DNA of 64,000 nt from Linyphia triangularis (Eukaryota > Arthropoda > Arachnida > Araneae > Linyphiidae): NCBI GenBank assembly GCA_963978545.1, contig OZ021732.1, forward strand, positions 65,541,214 to 65,605,213, given 5' to 3'. The position numbers were made by a program, and so were the translations under genes. Shown piece after piece: positions 38,829 through 50,200 of this stretch. The notes beneath the pieces were generated by a model. That model saw nothing but the letters and a program-made list of their open reading frames with translations, did no database searches and had not been told where the DNA came from. Every line of letters starts with the position of its first letter. The first letter of the stretch is position 1.

Positions 38829-39046
38829 TGTTGTAAAATTATCGAAATAAAGTTATAGCTAATTTGAATTTAGGATTTAAACGGTAGAAAAAGGAGAGAA
38901 GAACAGTATACGTCTTACTGTGGACATAAATTTATTCAAAAGGGAAGTAGAAAGTGTTGCCATCAGATACATTAAACATATTAGCACGAAAATTAGTGAT
39001 GCCACTCAACTGAACACAATACAAGTTGAATGCTCGATTCTCAACA
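38829..39046 (-). repeat. Copia 3' LTR
   Basis: 218 bp, TGTTGTAAAATT...TTCTCAACA on the plus strand. Differs from the other LTR at 'ttatagct/ttataact' and 'ttagcac/ttaacac'. Confidence 0.95.
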
Positions 39047-39093
39047 GCCTCCTTCGAGCATGAAAATAGACAATGTTTACATAGTTTAAACTG

Positions 39094-40662
39094 TCACTTA
39101 TACATATTGAATGCCTTCACACCGAGCAACTTCTTTTGAGAATGAAACTGAGGTGCTGGAAGGGCCTTCGTCAAAATGTCTGCTCGCTGTTCCTCACTTC
39201 TGACATAGCCTAATTCAAAGTGACCCTTTGAGAACTCATCTTGCACAAATTTGTATCTTTGGTCGATGTGCTTTGTGCGTGCGTGGAACAACGGATTTTT
39301 GATGTACTTGATAGTACTCTGATTATCAACTTTCAGGATTGGTAATGAGACATTTTTGGCTATCTCATTAAACAAACGCTTCAGCCATAAAAGGTATTTT
39401 GTGGCATCAGCTGCTGCCATAAACTCTGCTTCTGTCGTTGAATTGGATATGGCCTCCTGTAGCTTGCTTCGCCATGTAATTGCACCTCCACCATAGAAAG
39501 AAACTACTCCTGTGCGAGACCTGCGTGTTTCTGCACAGCTGTTGTTATCTGCATCACTAAATAACATCAGGCTTGTGTCATCTTCATTATTGTACACAAT
39601 GCCGTGTCCAGTGGTATTGCAAAGGTATCTAAATGTTGTTCGCACAATTTCCCAATCAGTCTCTGTGGCGTTGTCCAATTTACGAGACACCAAACTCACC
39701 ACGTAAGCAATATCTGGTCGTGACCCCATAGCCAAATAAAGCAAACTGCCAACTGCTGATCGGTATGGAATCTCATTGCTAAGAGGCTTCGCCTCCTTGA
39801 TCTTGATCATGCCATCATCATTTGGCTGACCATAGTCTACCTTGAGACTCGACTTCTTCACTGGGATGTGTGATGTTTTGGAATCTCCAAACCGTTCCAA
39901 CATCTTTCTTGTAAATGCTTCTTGGTGCAAGAAGAGTGAGCCGTCCTTCAACTGTTCAAATTGCAAACCAAGAAAACAATTCAATGTCGTCACTCTAATG
40001 CTGAAATGTTGCTTGAGCTCGTCAATAAATGTGAAGAATGCTGCTTCGTCCTGAACAGCAACAATGCCATCATCAACATAAATCGCCATCAGCATCTTTT
40101 GTCCATAATCATTGCGTATGAACAGGCAGTGATCGGATTTACTTTGGATCATGCCAAGTTTCTTTAGCACATCAGTAAACTTGGCATGGAAACATCGTCC
40201 AGCTTGTTTCAAGCCGTACAAAGGTCGGAGCAATTTACACACACGCCCACTTCCGTCATCGTATCCTTCGGGTTGGCGCATAAAGATCTCCTCAGTCAGG
40301 TCACCATAAAGGAACGCCGTCTCTACGTCAAGTTGAAATAACTTTAGACTCTCCTTGGTTGCCGTTGCAATTATAGCTCGAATAGTGTCGTAGCGGCACA
40401 CTGGGCTGAATGTTTCTCCATAGTCGATATCCGCCGTCTGCGTATACCCTTTTGCTACTAAGCGAGCCTTGAATCTCTCAATTGAACCATCAGGATTTGT
40501 CTTTACCCTGTAAACCCAGCGATTGTCAAGGATTTTCCGTCCTTTAGGTGCCTCAACAAGCTGCCACGTTTTGTGTTTGGCAAGCGAAGTCATCTCTTCG
40601 CCCATGGCTCGTTTCCAGTCGGCATATGCAGAAGACTTTGTCGCTTCATCATATGTTTTGGG
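39094..40662 (-). pseudogene. Copia Pol C-terminal part: reverse transcriptase and RNase H
   Basis: In frame with the upstream segment after the TAG; the first ATG is at 40,605, giving 503 codons. Contains the copia RT start (HKTWQLVEAPKGRK), FKARLVAKGYTQ, LDVETAFLYGDL and MAIYVDDGIV with the YVDD box. RNase H is present, with FSDADNNSCAETRRSRTGVV and TTEAEFMAAADAT. No other lesion is visible, so a single suppressed or reverted stop would restore the reading frame. Confidence 0.92.
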
Positions 40663-43200
40663 CTATTTCAACTCCAAAATGCTGCTGTACACTTCGTAGT
40701 CGTCAAATCTGACAGGACGTTGGATAGTTGAACGATCTCGTAATGCATGCGTCGTCATCTCTATTGGTTCGTCTTCATTACTGCAAAGTTCACCAGCCTC
40801 CTGCGTAACTGCATCATCGGGTGTATTCAAAATTTCAAACTCCATACCACTTGATGGATTTGTATTAGATGTCACTTTCATAGACTGGGAAGTAGGACCA
40901 ATTTGCTGTTCATTGAATACTACGTTGGCACTCTTTACCGTGTCATTCTTTGATGGTATGAAAACACGATACCCATCTTCATCACAATAACCAACTAAGT
41001 AGCCCTTTATAGCCTTGTCATCCAGTTTACCTCTGTTGACATTTGGTACATGTACAAATGCAGTTGATCCAAACACTCGAATCCTATTGATTTCCGGCTT
41101 GCGTCCAAACCATTCCTCAAAAGGGGATTTTCCTGTGGTTTTGCTTGGCCCAGTACGGTTCAAAATGTAAACAGCTGTAGACGCTGCTTCTGCCCACAGA
41201 AAATGTGGTAGGCCTGCATCCTTGAGCATAGTGCGAACTGCATCCATTATTGTACGATTCTCTCTTTCAACCAAACCGTTTTGCTCTGGCGTATAAGGCA
41301 TGATGATTCTCAACTTGATACCTGTATCCTCAGTCAGTTTCAACAATGTAGCATTGTCGAACTCACGACCACCGTCTGTGACCAGTTCTTTTACATTTAT
41401 ACCATCCTTGTTGGCTCGAGCAAGAAACTGCTTGATTTTATCCACCGACTCGTCTTTATGTCTCAGAAATTCTACACTTCGAAATTTTGAATAATCGTCC
41501 TTAAGCACTAACATGTACTTCTTTCCACCTCTTGACAAGATTGGCGATTCGAGCAGGTCTGCATGTATGATCTTACCAGACCTTTTTGTCTTGAATCGTT
41601 TTGATTTGAATGTCCGTCGACTTTGTTTACCATATGTACATGACTTGCAAAACAGCCGATCGTCAATGAAATCGATTCCATTCTGACGCAGGTACTGCTT
41701 CACGTACTGTACTCCCTGGTGCCCAAGCCGTCGATGCCAAAGTGATAACGGCAGCTTTGTCGTCGTCGTCATTGCCGTATCAGGAAAAGGAGTTATTTCC
41801 CTATGAACCAAGTAAGCTGTAGCAGCAGAGCCCCCTTGCGGCTTGATCGGTTTTGTACGTAGTTCAAAGAGTCCATTCGATGAGCATGGAGCCTCTAAAA
41901 GTACATTATCCGGAGTCTCCTTGCGGAAAAAACGACAAATCATGTCATCTGAATCTCCGAAGTCCGAGATTCCTCGCTTCATTGCCTTAGAAGCCGATAA
42001 CAAATTCTTGCCGATGTCTGGTGCATACAATACATCACTGAGCTCAATAGATTTTTGTACAGTTCCAACCGTCGCGCACATGTCAATGTCACCACAACCA
42101 TATGCTGGTATTGTCTGCTTGTTACCAACTGTGATTTCTACTTGTTTATCAAAATGACGGTACGTCTTAAAGTATTCTATGGAATTCGTAATGTGTGCTG
42201 TAGCTCCGTCGTCTTTAATCCACACATTTCGGCCACTATCGTCTTCTTGACAAGCAAATGCATTGCATTGAGTATTTGCAAAGAATGTTTCTGCTTTACC
42301 ACCCATCGTAGTTGGCTTGTCAGGGAAATGTGGACAAAACCTTCCAATGTGCCCAGGTTTATTACAACTAAAACAGATGCCATTAAAACCTTTCGCACCA
42401 TCACTGGCCTTGCTAAATTTATTGATCGTTTTGGCATTATTTGTTGTTAAGAGTTGAGATTGACTCACCACCTGAGGCCTTTTTCCAATCTTCTTCCATT
42501 TCTTTCCATTATGGTTTGCACTATATTTAGCATTTGCAACGTACGTCGTAGTATCGTCTCTATGCTCCTGATTTCTTCTTTGCAGTCTCATGTTGATCTG
42601 TTCGATAAGTTTTTCTGGTGACTTTTCTGTACTTGGCGTCGAGTCCCACTGTGATTTGAACTCACGATATTCATCATCAGGAAGAATAGATAAGATGCGT
42701 GGTGCTAGGAGATTCTGTGGCATTTTTCCTTCGCCACTTAACTCTTGTTCACGTTGGAGATCCACCCACAGTGTACGCAAACGTGCGAGTGAATGCATTA
42801 CATCTTCGTCTTTCTCGATCCGGAAATTGAAAAACTGTTGTAGATGAGTGTCCAATTTGACGCTTGACACTTTTTCAAAATTGTTTAACAATTCCACCCA
42901 TATCGCTCTTGCAGAATTACCATGCATACGGATCAAATTTAACACCTTTGCTGATACATTTGTGCGGATGATCACAGCAGCTTTCGCATTCGCCTTTGTA
43001 TACGTTTTAACAGCTTGGTTGTAGTCGCGTATCGTCTTTTCTTCAGCGTCTGCTTCCGGTGCTGCTGGCTCGACAAGTGAACCATCCACGATTGAGGTAC
43101 AATCATTGAGCACGAACAAAGAGTTCACTTCAAATTTCCAATCAATCCAGTTGGATAAACCTTCCAACTTGGTGCATTGAACAAAGTTTTTAACTTCCAT
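40663..43200 (-). CDS. Copia Gag-protease-integrase segment
   Basis: 845 codons from the ATG at 43,200 to a TAG at 40,663. Domains in order: copia Gag (LEGLSNWIDWKF near residue 13); one zinc knuckle CFSCNKPGHIGRFC (about residue 276); protease active site DDGATAHITN (DDG where DSG is commoner); integrase zinc region LWHRRLGHQGV...CKSCTYGK; and integrase core HADLLE, VTDGGREFDN, QNGLVERENRT. The TAG occurs in the linker before RT, in frame with it. The ATG is about 195 bp after the 5' LTR. Fold and size are as in the family apart from the stop. Confidence 0.92.
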   Translation of the reverse strand: MEVKNFVQCTKLEGLSNWIDWKFEVNSLFVLNDCTSIVDGSLVEPAAPEADAEEKTIRDYNQAVKTYTKANAKAAVIIRTNVSAKVLNLIRMHGNSARAIWVELLNNFEKVSSVKLDTHLQQFFNFRIEKDEDVMHSLARLRTLWVDLQREQELSGEGKMPQNLLAPRILSILPDDEYREFKSQWDSTPSTEKSPEKLIEQINMRLQRRNQEHRDDTTTYVANAKYSANHNGKKWKKIGKRPQVVSQSQLLTTNNAKTINKFSKASDGAKGFNGICFSCNKPGHIGRFCPHFPDKPTTMGGKAETFFANTQCNAFACQEDDSGRNVWIKDDGATAHITNSIEYFKTYRHFDKQVEITVGNKQTIPAYGCGDIDMCATVGTVQKSIELSDVLYAPDIGKNLLSASKAMKRGISDFGDSDDMICRFFRKETPDNVLLEAPCSSNGLFELRTKPIKPQGGSAATAYLVHREITPFPDTAMTTTTKLPLSLWHRRLGHQGVQYVKQYLRQNGIDFIDDRLFCKSCTYGKQSRRTFKSKRFKTKRSGKIIHADLLESPILSRGGKKYMLVLKDDYSKFRSVEFLRHKDESVDKIKQFLARANKDGINVKELVTDGGREFDNATLLKLTEDTGIKLRIIMPYTPEQNGLVERENRTIMDAVRTMLKDAGLPHFLWAEAASTAVYILNRTGPSKTTGKSPFEEWFGRKPEINRIRVFGSTAFVHVPNVNRGKLDDKAIKGYLVGYCDEDGYRVFIPSKNDTVKSANVVFNEQQIGPTSQSMKVTSNTNPSSGMEFEILNTPDDAVTQEAGELCSNEDEPIEMTTHALRDRSTIQRPVRFDDYEVYSSILELK

Positions 43201-43396
43201 ATTACGCGGTTATTTACCAAAGTATGCGGGAAAAAAAGCTATCGGTACACAGTCGTCTACCTACACATAGTTCAGCATAAATAGTACAGTCAAAATCCGA
43301 AATCAAAACTTCGAAGTCAAAATCCGTTATTCAAGTACGTCGTCATAGCCATCGTTACTTCATTTACGCAGCTAAACGTCGCCGTAACCCATAACC

Positions 43397-43614
43397 TGTT
43401 GTAAAATTATCGAAATAAAGTTATAACTAATTTGAATTTAGGATTTAAACGGTAGAAAAAGGAGAGAAGAACAGTATACGTCTTACTGTGGACATAAATT
43501 TATTCAAAAGGGAAGTAGAAAGTGTTGCCATCAGATACATTAAACATATTAACACGAAAATTAGTGATGCCACTCAACTGAACACAATACAAGTTGAATG
43601 CTCGATTCTCAACA
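43397..43614 (-). repeat. Copia 5' LTR
   Basis: 218 bp, same ends as the 3' LTR, with right flank GTGAC (43,615-43,619). Confidence 0.95.
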
Positions 43615-43751
43615 GTGACGATTGCTGCTGAGATGGTGGAGGAACGCTTGAAGATGGCTGTAGTGAAGAGTCCTCTAGCAGTAATTCTGGTTTTAGTCGG
43701 TCGACACTGATAGTAGACAGTCGTTGATTGATGGAGACGGTAGAATGTTTA

Positions 43752-44708
43752 TCATTTCAGGATTCTGTAGGAACCATCGTAAGGGGGTGCGAGAGGTGGT
43801 TTCACAACATCGTTCCTCACAAAGACATGGGTACAAAAGTCTATGGAGTATAAAGGATGAGTGTGTGTGGCGGTCGGCTTGGATGCAAAATCATGCATTG
43901 CAAATCGTAGCTTCTGTAAGAATGCTGAAGGATCCTCCGCTGAAGATATGGATGGCTGCAGAAACTCTCCAGGAAGGCGTAATGGGGTGCCATACACGAG
44001 TTTTGCGCAAGTGCCTCCGATGTCGTCCTTAAAAGCTGAAAGCAAACCAATCATGACAATCGGTAGCACGTCCGTCCAATTGTTTCCGTGGGGCAAGAGA
44101 GTTGATCTCAGAGACTGTTTGAGAGAGCGGTGAAACCGTTCTACAAGACCGTTGCTGCAGGGGTGGTATGGGGTGGTTCTTGTTCGGTTTATGCCCATCA
44201 AGGAAGACAGAGTAGAAAACAGGCGAGACTCGAATTGGCCTCCCTGATCAGATGTTATGACTGATGGAACACCGAATCGGGCGATCCAATGTCTTACAAA
44301 GTGTCGAGCTACTCTCTCGGCGACGGCATCGCTGATAGATATGGCCTCCGGCCACCTTGTATAGCGGTTGACGCATGTCAGCAAATAATTGTAGCTCTCT
44401 GAGGATGGTAGTATACCCACCAGGTAAAGGTGGAGGGGATCGAAGCGGTGAACTGGAATTGGAAACTGTTGCAGGAGGCTCTTCGTGTGACGAGTCACCT
44501 TGGCTTTCTGACATGGGATGCAAGCACGCATCCACTTGGCGACGTGGGTCAGGATGGATGGCCAGACGAATCGTTCTTGGAGTAGTCGGCGTGTAGTTAT
44601 AATGCCGGGATGAGACAAGTCATGGAGAGTTTGGTAAACCTGTCGTCGGAAGTTGGCGGGTATGTATGGTCGCACATTACCAGTGCTTGTATCACAATAT
44701 AACTGCAC
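43752..44708 (-). pseudogene. Gypsy integrase, open but with a changed catalytic Asp
   Basis: 318 codons. Zinc region HDLSHPGIITTRRLL...CIPCQKAK; core segments LHLYLVGILPSS, VITSDQGGQFES and HPCSNGLVERFHRSLK. The first block normally reads HIDLVGPLP, so the first catalytic Asp appears replaced by Tyr. The second Asp and the Glu are present. C-terminal part LVYGTPLRLPGEF and FVRNDVVKPPLAPPYDGSY is typical of Gypsy integrases. The change would inactivate strand transfer, in line with the decay elsewhere in the element. Confidence 0.88.
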
Positions 44709-44758
44709 TTTCGGTCCAAAACGGATTTTCTTTCACACTAGTGAGGAAGAGTTGTTGA

Positions 44759-45061
44759 CTAGTAGTGACTATAGTTCCTCATCAGACTCCTATTCATGAG
44801 CGAGAGTCTCATAGTCAGTTGAGGTAACTGGAGAGCGTTTACACACGAAAGTGCATCGGTAACGACATTGTCCTTTCCAGTTACATGTCTGATATATGTG
44901 AAAAATTGTGCTATAGAGTTTAGCTGCCTGAGTTGACGTGGAGAACTGGAGTCGGATTTCTTTGTAAAAGCAAAAATGAGAGGACGATGATCAGTGAAAA
45001 TTATAAATTCACGACACTCTACAAAACGTTGGAAGTGCTTAGTGTTGGAATAGACAGCCAA
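44759..45061 (-). pseudogene. Gypsy RNase H fragment
   Basis: 100 open codons with the C-terminal part of Gypsy RNase H: KHFQRFVECREFIIFTDHRPL (FTDHRPL is the family signature) and YIRHVTGKDNVVTDALS (normally ADALSR). The upstream part (to about 45,230) is recognisable only through frame changes. Confidence 0.85.
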
Positions 45062-45318
45062 AAGTTCACGAGCTCAATTCCTGGCTCGTGGGCTCAATTT
45101 TCGTGAGTGAAAAGCTACAGGACGTGTGTAATCAGACTGATGGGTGTTTAGGACACCACCGATAGTCGAATAGGATGCGTCAGCCATTATGCTAATGGAA
45201 TCCTGACTAAAAAAAATTTACTAAAGTCGTTGATTTTGCAATATCGGATTTTGACTTTTCAAACGCCAGCACAGAATCTTCTGTCCACAGGACAGAACAA
45301 CTATCATTTCTTATTGTT

Positions 45319-46505
45319 TTATAGATATACGTTTAACAGAGCTTGTGCTTTCGCGGTGTTAGAAATTAATCGTCTGTAGAAGTCAAATATTGCAAGAAAA
45401 CGGCGCCGGTGCAATTCAGACATAGTTTGAGGTTGTGGGAAGTTTAATATGGCTTCTACTTTGGCTGGCAGTGGTTTTACTCCAACAGGTGTAATCATAT
45501 AACCCAAGAAGGCAACCGAAGGTTTTCCTAAAACGCACTTATTGGGGTTGAGTTTTAAGCCATAGTGTTTTAGACCGTCGAAGAAGGAGGTGTTTTAGAT
45601 GCTCTTCTTCATTAATGGATGCAATAAGAACGTCATCAAAGTATGGTATGAAAAAATCCAGACCGTACAAAACCTCTGGGTTGAAAGGTTTGTCCAGTTT
45701 TTCTCAAACCGAACGACATTTTTATGAATTCATATCAGCTAAAAGGAGTCATCACGGCCATTTTAGTATGTCTTCCGGATTCACTGATATCTGGTGATAT
45801 GCTCTTTTCAGGTTGAGAGTTGAGAACGTGTTCATACCTGAAAAATTATGAGTACAGTCGCTTATATGGGGCACGAGATAGCGATCAGGTATGGTAGCAG
45901 CATTAAAACGACGCTAATCGCCACAAAGGTCTTGTAACTTTGAATTGTAGATGGCGCTCTCTTTGTATATAATATGAGAGTCTGGTGACGGAACTTCAGC
46001 AGATTAGATCATGATGTGACCCTAAACAGTTTAGAGGGTCAGCATAGATTTCTTGTTAAAAATAATTAATTAATTTCCTGTCTTCTTTTTCGCGTCTTCA
46101 AATTAACCAAGAAAAAGCAAATCGAGATGTTTTCATTCATAGTTATAAGTTTTGTGCAGTGAATAACTTACGGATTATTTTAAAGGGCGCCAATCTCCAT
46201 TAGACTTTTTGACCGTAAGAAGAGGTCTGACCAAGGGTCTTTTGGACGGCCTGGTGATACCTTGAGCAAGAAGAAACTCAAATGCCTGGTTGACGGCTTT
46301 TAGGAGATCAGGCGATAGCGTCGAGTTTAGAGAGAAAAAAAGGTGGTCCCTTAGTTTCATTGTGGTGATAAACTGCTGAAGATTGCGCAGTGAGAGGAGA
46401 AGGTGGGTTGGTTATTTCGGTATATTCGAATAAAAAAGCGTCACATTTCGATTTGCCAAACAGAATAGTGATGTTGGGAATGGTTATGCCAAAGCGGTTG
46501 CACAA
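45319..46505 (-). pseudogene. Gypsy reverse transcriptase, broken
   Basis: Pieces in order: LFEYTEITNPP and HHNETKGPP (46,440-46,330); LLAQGITRPSKRPLVRPLLTVKKSNGDWRP in a shifted frame (46,360-46,175), the start of RT; a disturbed middle where the catalytic YxDD should lie (near 45,640 on the minus strand the frame reads YFDDVLIAS); then GYMITPVGVKPLPAKVEAILNFPQP (45,507-45,319), the connection. An AT-rich stretch at about 45,985-46,160 looks like inserted or unrelated DNA inside the gene. Confidence 0.75.
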
Positions 46506-46519
46506 TGGGACGGGTTGTT

Positions 46520-46930
46520 AAGATCTTTTGCCACAAACTCAAGGCATCATCAGTTAATCTTATTTGAACTCTCGATTTGCAGTTTGCTCAACGATCGCAT
46601 CCAGTGAAGTACCACTGCACAATTTGTTGGTTCTCTTGATAGTGAAATATCTCCTTGTAAACATTTGATAGTCAGAAAGGGACATCTGTTTTTGCAATAG
46701 TAAATGAGGACACTCTCAATAAAATATGGAGCCATGTGTTTGACTGTCATCAAATGCATTTCGGAATCACCAGTACTTTCTGCTTCTAGGATTTTTTTTT
46801 ACCAGTGTCTCAATTTCAAGGTACTGAATCCACAACTTAGCTCTGTTTGATACGTTGAATCACTCAGTTTGATAAGTCCAAAGACTTCCCACATTTTTTT
46901 GTTTTATAATATTTATATTATACCTATTAT
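46520..46930 (-). pseudogene. N-terminal-side half of the outer element's protein, broken
   Basis: The minus strand has EMHLMTVKHMAPYFIESVLIY (46,760-46,550 open), then in another frame a degraded 'FTI..T' block, then RLTDDALSLWQKIL at about 46,540. The order (LMTVKHMLPYF block, FTIRR block, GMT/DD block) matches the N-terminal half of the same repetitive protein family whose C-terminal half lies at 30,713-32,260. Several stops and frame changes. Cut off by the Gypsy boundary at 46,514. Confidence 0.45.
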
Positions 46931-47270
46931 GTCTTAAAAATGAGTATTACGATTTAAATTTGTCTGAAAGTTATTGCGTTTGATTCAGCACAAAAAACTT
47001 GTAAAAACGAGGCCTCACACCACCAATATAAAAAAGTTTAATTTTGGGAGTTCATTTACCCCCCCCCCCCCTCACTCCCTTCTCCTCTCATAATAATGCT
47101 CCACCCCTTTAAATTTTGGGAAACTACTTCTTTAAATTTTGTATTCTACTGCCAAAAGATGCTATGACCAAAGTTTCAAGAATGAACGAATTTTATTTTT
47201 CAACTCTCCATTTTTGGGTTATTTCTCCAGTAATATAACTGATTTTGATGAGGTATTTAAAGAGGTATTC

Positions 47271-50200
47271 GTCAAAGTGCCACTGATGGGTATGTAAAAT
47301 TAAAAGAAATCTTAAGTGCAAGGACGGCTTTAACTACGTAAATATTAAAACTTATTAAAAAGTTATCTTTCTATGTATTAATATTATAATGATCTTTCAA
47401 GTTTAATTTGCCATATGACAATTTTAATAGTAAAAAAAGAACATGGTGGCATATTGAAACATGAAGGGCAATCAATCAGAATTCATAGTTTCTAAATGAG
47501 AGGGAGCAGTTCTCTGTTTTTTGCAAGAGAAAGTGCTGCAGTTTACCTTCTCTCATGTTGATATGATTTGTAATCAACGTCAAATTTTGTTAGAAATCTA
47601 TGAAAGCAATTGTGTTTTAAAAAGTAGGGAGTAATTTTTGCCACCTATGGATTTTTTTTTTTTTTTTTTTTTTTTTTATCTCTTCACTAAATGTAAAAGC
47701 ATAGAAACGATAAAGTGATAAATTAAACTACTAAGAAAATATTTAAATTACTTTTAATTCCACTATAACTCGAAATAAAGAGATATGTTGTTGGGATATT
47801 TGGAACTGTTTCATTATAGGTTACAATGCAATTTGGTATCAGCATAGAGTAAAATACATAAAACAGTTTAAAAATTAAAGAAAACATGAAAATACATAAA
47901 TTTATCGATTTTCAAATTTCTTCAATTTTTTTTTACTTTTTTATGTATTCCACGCCTTTGCGGATATTGAAATACATTATACTCCATAGTGAGACCTTTC
48001 CAAGTTATAAATAATAACAGACTAAAATTTTAGGCAATTTGGTATGAAGAACCGATCATGTAAAGAAATTTGGATGATAATTTGATTGTTGACTTACAAC
48101 TGTTAATGACAAAATCTCATGTTTTATTCTCACTAAATTACTTTTTCATACTTTAATCACTAAAATAAACTTGTTTAATTAATTTCATTTTAAGAAAATG
48201 GTAGTTTAAAAATGCTAGTTAGTATGTTTCGTTATGCTCTTTAGTAGGATTCAACTAACTTATGAAAATATTGTATTGTTCACAGTGAAAAAATATTAAT
48301 GCTGATGACTATGGATACAATTCATTTTGCTTCAGAGATATATGAGAAATTATTGCCATGCACCGAGTACAAAATACTAAAAACTAAAATATAAGGGTTC
48401 AGAAACAAAATTGTATTTCACTTTGCCTTATATTCATGTACGCCATGATCTTAAAAATATTTCAAAATTCAAATTAGTAGAAAGTTACTTTTTAAGCTAT
48501 TGGTAAGCTTTTCATGATATCCCAACTGTTGATACCAACAGGTTTTTAAAAATCTAAATGATGTACGCATGACATTATCTTGTAATATGATTTGAAATAA
48601 ATGTATTCCTTAAAACTTATAGGGAGAGGCATCTCGTCATATTTATCTTAATATTTTAAATTGCAGTGACGTACAATTTCAAGGAATATTTATCAGCAAC
48701 AGTCTTGCAAGTAAATATCTATTACCGTGAGGTATCGTTGGGATTTAAGCAGAGTACCTATTAAATGCTAAATCCCTTTACATATTTACATATTTTTAAT
48801 AACAAACAGAACAAAATCTTTAAAACAACAACTAATATCTTTATATTCGATTCGATAACATGTCTCTTAAATAAGCTGTATTTAGAAATATGGAGTGGCA
48901 GCAGTCACATATATCTATATTGTTTTTGATATTTGGAACACGCGGATTGCCAAAGCAATTTTCAGTATGAAATTGCCTGGAATACCCATCAACAAATCTA
49001 AATAACCCTATTAATTTGTATTTAAATAATCTGATGAAAGTTTGTGTAAGATTTTGAACTTTCGATTCATGCTGAAAATATCGAAGTCTGAAAATGTTCT
49101 CTAAGATTATTGGCCTCGTAGAATTTGGTCTCAGTTTATAATCTGTTAAGGATTGATTATTCAGAAGCAAATTTCAGCATCTTTAGGTGCTGAAATAGGT
49201 AGCCTGTGTATTTTCAATCGAATTTTTACTTTGCTGTATGTTTCCTTGACGGAAAGACAACCAAAAGATCATACCACACCGATTTGTTCAGAAAATAAGA
49301 TGAGAAATATAGCATAATGCAAAACGCTTTGATGTTAAGAATAATAAAGAAGAAAATACATTAGAAATTGAGCTCTACTCACGAGAGATAAAATACTTGT
49401 CTAGCATGCAAGGTGCTTCGTCATTTAGTCACTTACCCTGCAGTTTTATTTTCAAAGTAAGTGACACGTTGGTGATCCTAACAGATTATCTAGTGTCAGT
49501 TGTTCGTCTGCCTGGAGTATACTAAATTCTCTCCCATCCCACACGCGAAAGGATGGCTGTGTAAAGAAAGCTCTTAAAATACCTCCTTGAAGGCTTTTCT
49601 CCATTCATAGATATCTTGATCTAAAGATGATCCAGAGCAATGATGCCTTTTCGTAGTTCTTCCGCAAGTCAGTCTCCAATATAACATCTTAATACAAACT
49701 AGGGTGTGGAACCGGATCTCTTATTTATTCATCGAACAAACTATAGAATTCGAAAAAAATTAATACACTAGCCGCTAACCATCTAGTATATTGAATGTTA
49801 TTCAATTTGTACCTATTTTCAACTCCTAAATAAAAAAAAACACCGTTAGCATTTCAAGCTTTTCTTTTTTTGAAGAACGCTTAACGTTAGAAACAATAAA
49901 TGACCACTCACCTGTGGGTTTAAAATATCCCATAGAAAACTTCTCTCCAGATAAGAACAGCCTCAAGGTGTTATGAACCGCATCCGTGCGTGCATTAAAG
50001 TTCCGGAGCCACGCAACAAATGACCAATCGCAATGAACCTCCTATCGAAAATAGCAGCTCTGTTCTACTGCATGCATAGATCTTAAAAAACCTTTAATAT
50101 CGATTAATCGAAAGTCGACTTTATGGATAGCGGTAGCTCATGAGGACGATTATAGATAGAGCGTCTTCTCGTATTTATATTTCTTACGCTTGATTAACGT

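Larger units (their letters stand above)
38829..43614 (-). mobile_element. Copia retrotransposon (nearly intact)
   Basis: LTRs of 218 bp at 38,829-39,046 and 43,397-43,614 differ at two positions by eye. The target duplication GTGAC is at 38,824-38,828 and 43,615-43,619. Directly after the 5' LTR on the minus strand comes GGTTATGGG, complementary to the CCCATAACC anticodon-loop region of initiator tRNA-Met; Drosophila copia is known to prime from a half tRNA-iMet. A purine tract GAAGGAGGC precedes the 3' LTR. Gag-Pol is one frame of about 1,370 codons with a single in-frame TAG. Inserted in a Gypsy pol gene. Confidence 0.96.
43620..46514 (-). mobile_element. Degenerate Gypsy retrotransposon body (5'-truncated)
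   Basis: On the minus strand: RT pieces (46,450-45,319), RNase H (45,061-44,759), integrase (44,708-43,752) and a further C-terminal tail across 43,740-43,620, resuming beyond the Copia and BEL insertions to about 32,790. Gag and protease are absent; the right edge is a 22-bp sequence (46,493-46,514) that also occurs in the presumed 3' LTR (32,739-32,760). Many frame breaks; no intact domain except integrase is open. Confidence 0.8.
30310..47270 (-). mobile_element. Outer degenerate transposon with long inverted ends, split by nested LTR elements
   Basis: Sequence at about 30,310-30,640 recurs inverted at about 46,922-47,270 (shared blocks: CTGAAAGTTATT, GATTC.GCAC, TTTAATTTTGG, AATTTAAAGGGGTG as complements). 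Between them, on the minus strand, lie two parts of one protein family in the correct order: the N-terminal-side part at 46,930-46,520 and the C-terminal-side part at 32,260-30,713. A Gypsy element carrying BEL and Copia insertions separates them. This is best explained as one old DNA transposon with TIRs of about 300 bp, interrupted by later insertions. The N-terminal coding of the protein is missing. Confidence 0.55.

Noticed and set aside
48841..49170. 109-codon minus frame
   Set aside because: AT-rich, no family recognised, no splice partners; could be an old transposon scrap but nothing supports it.
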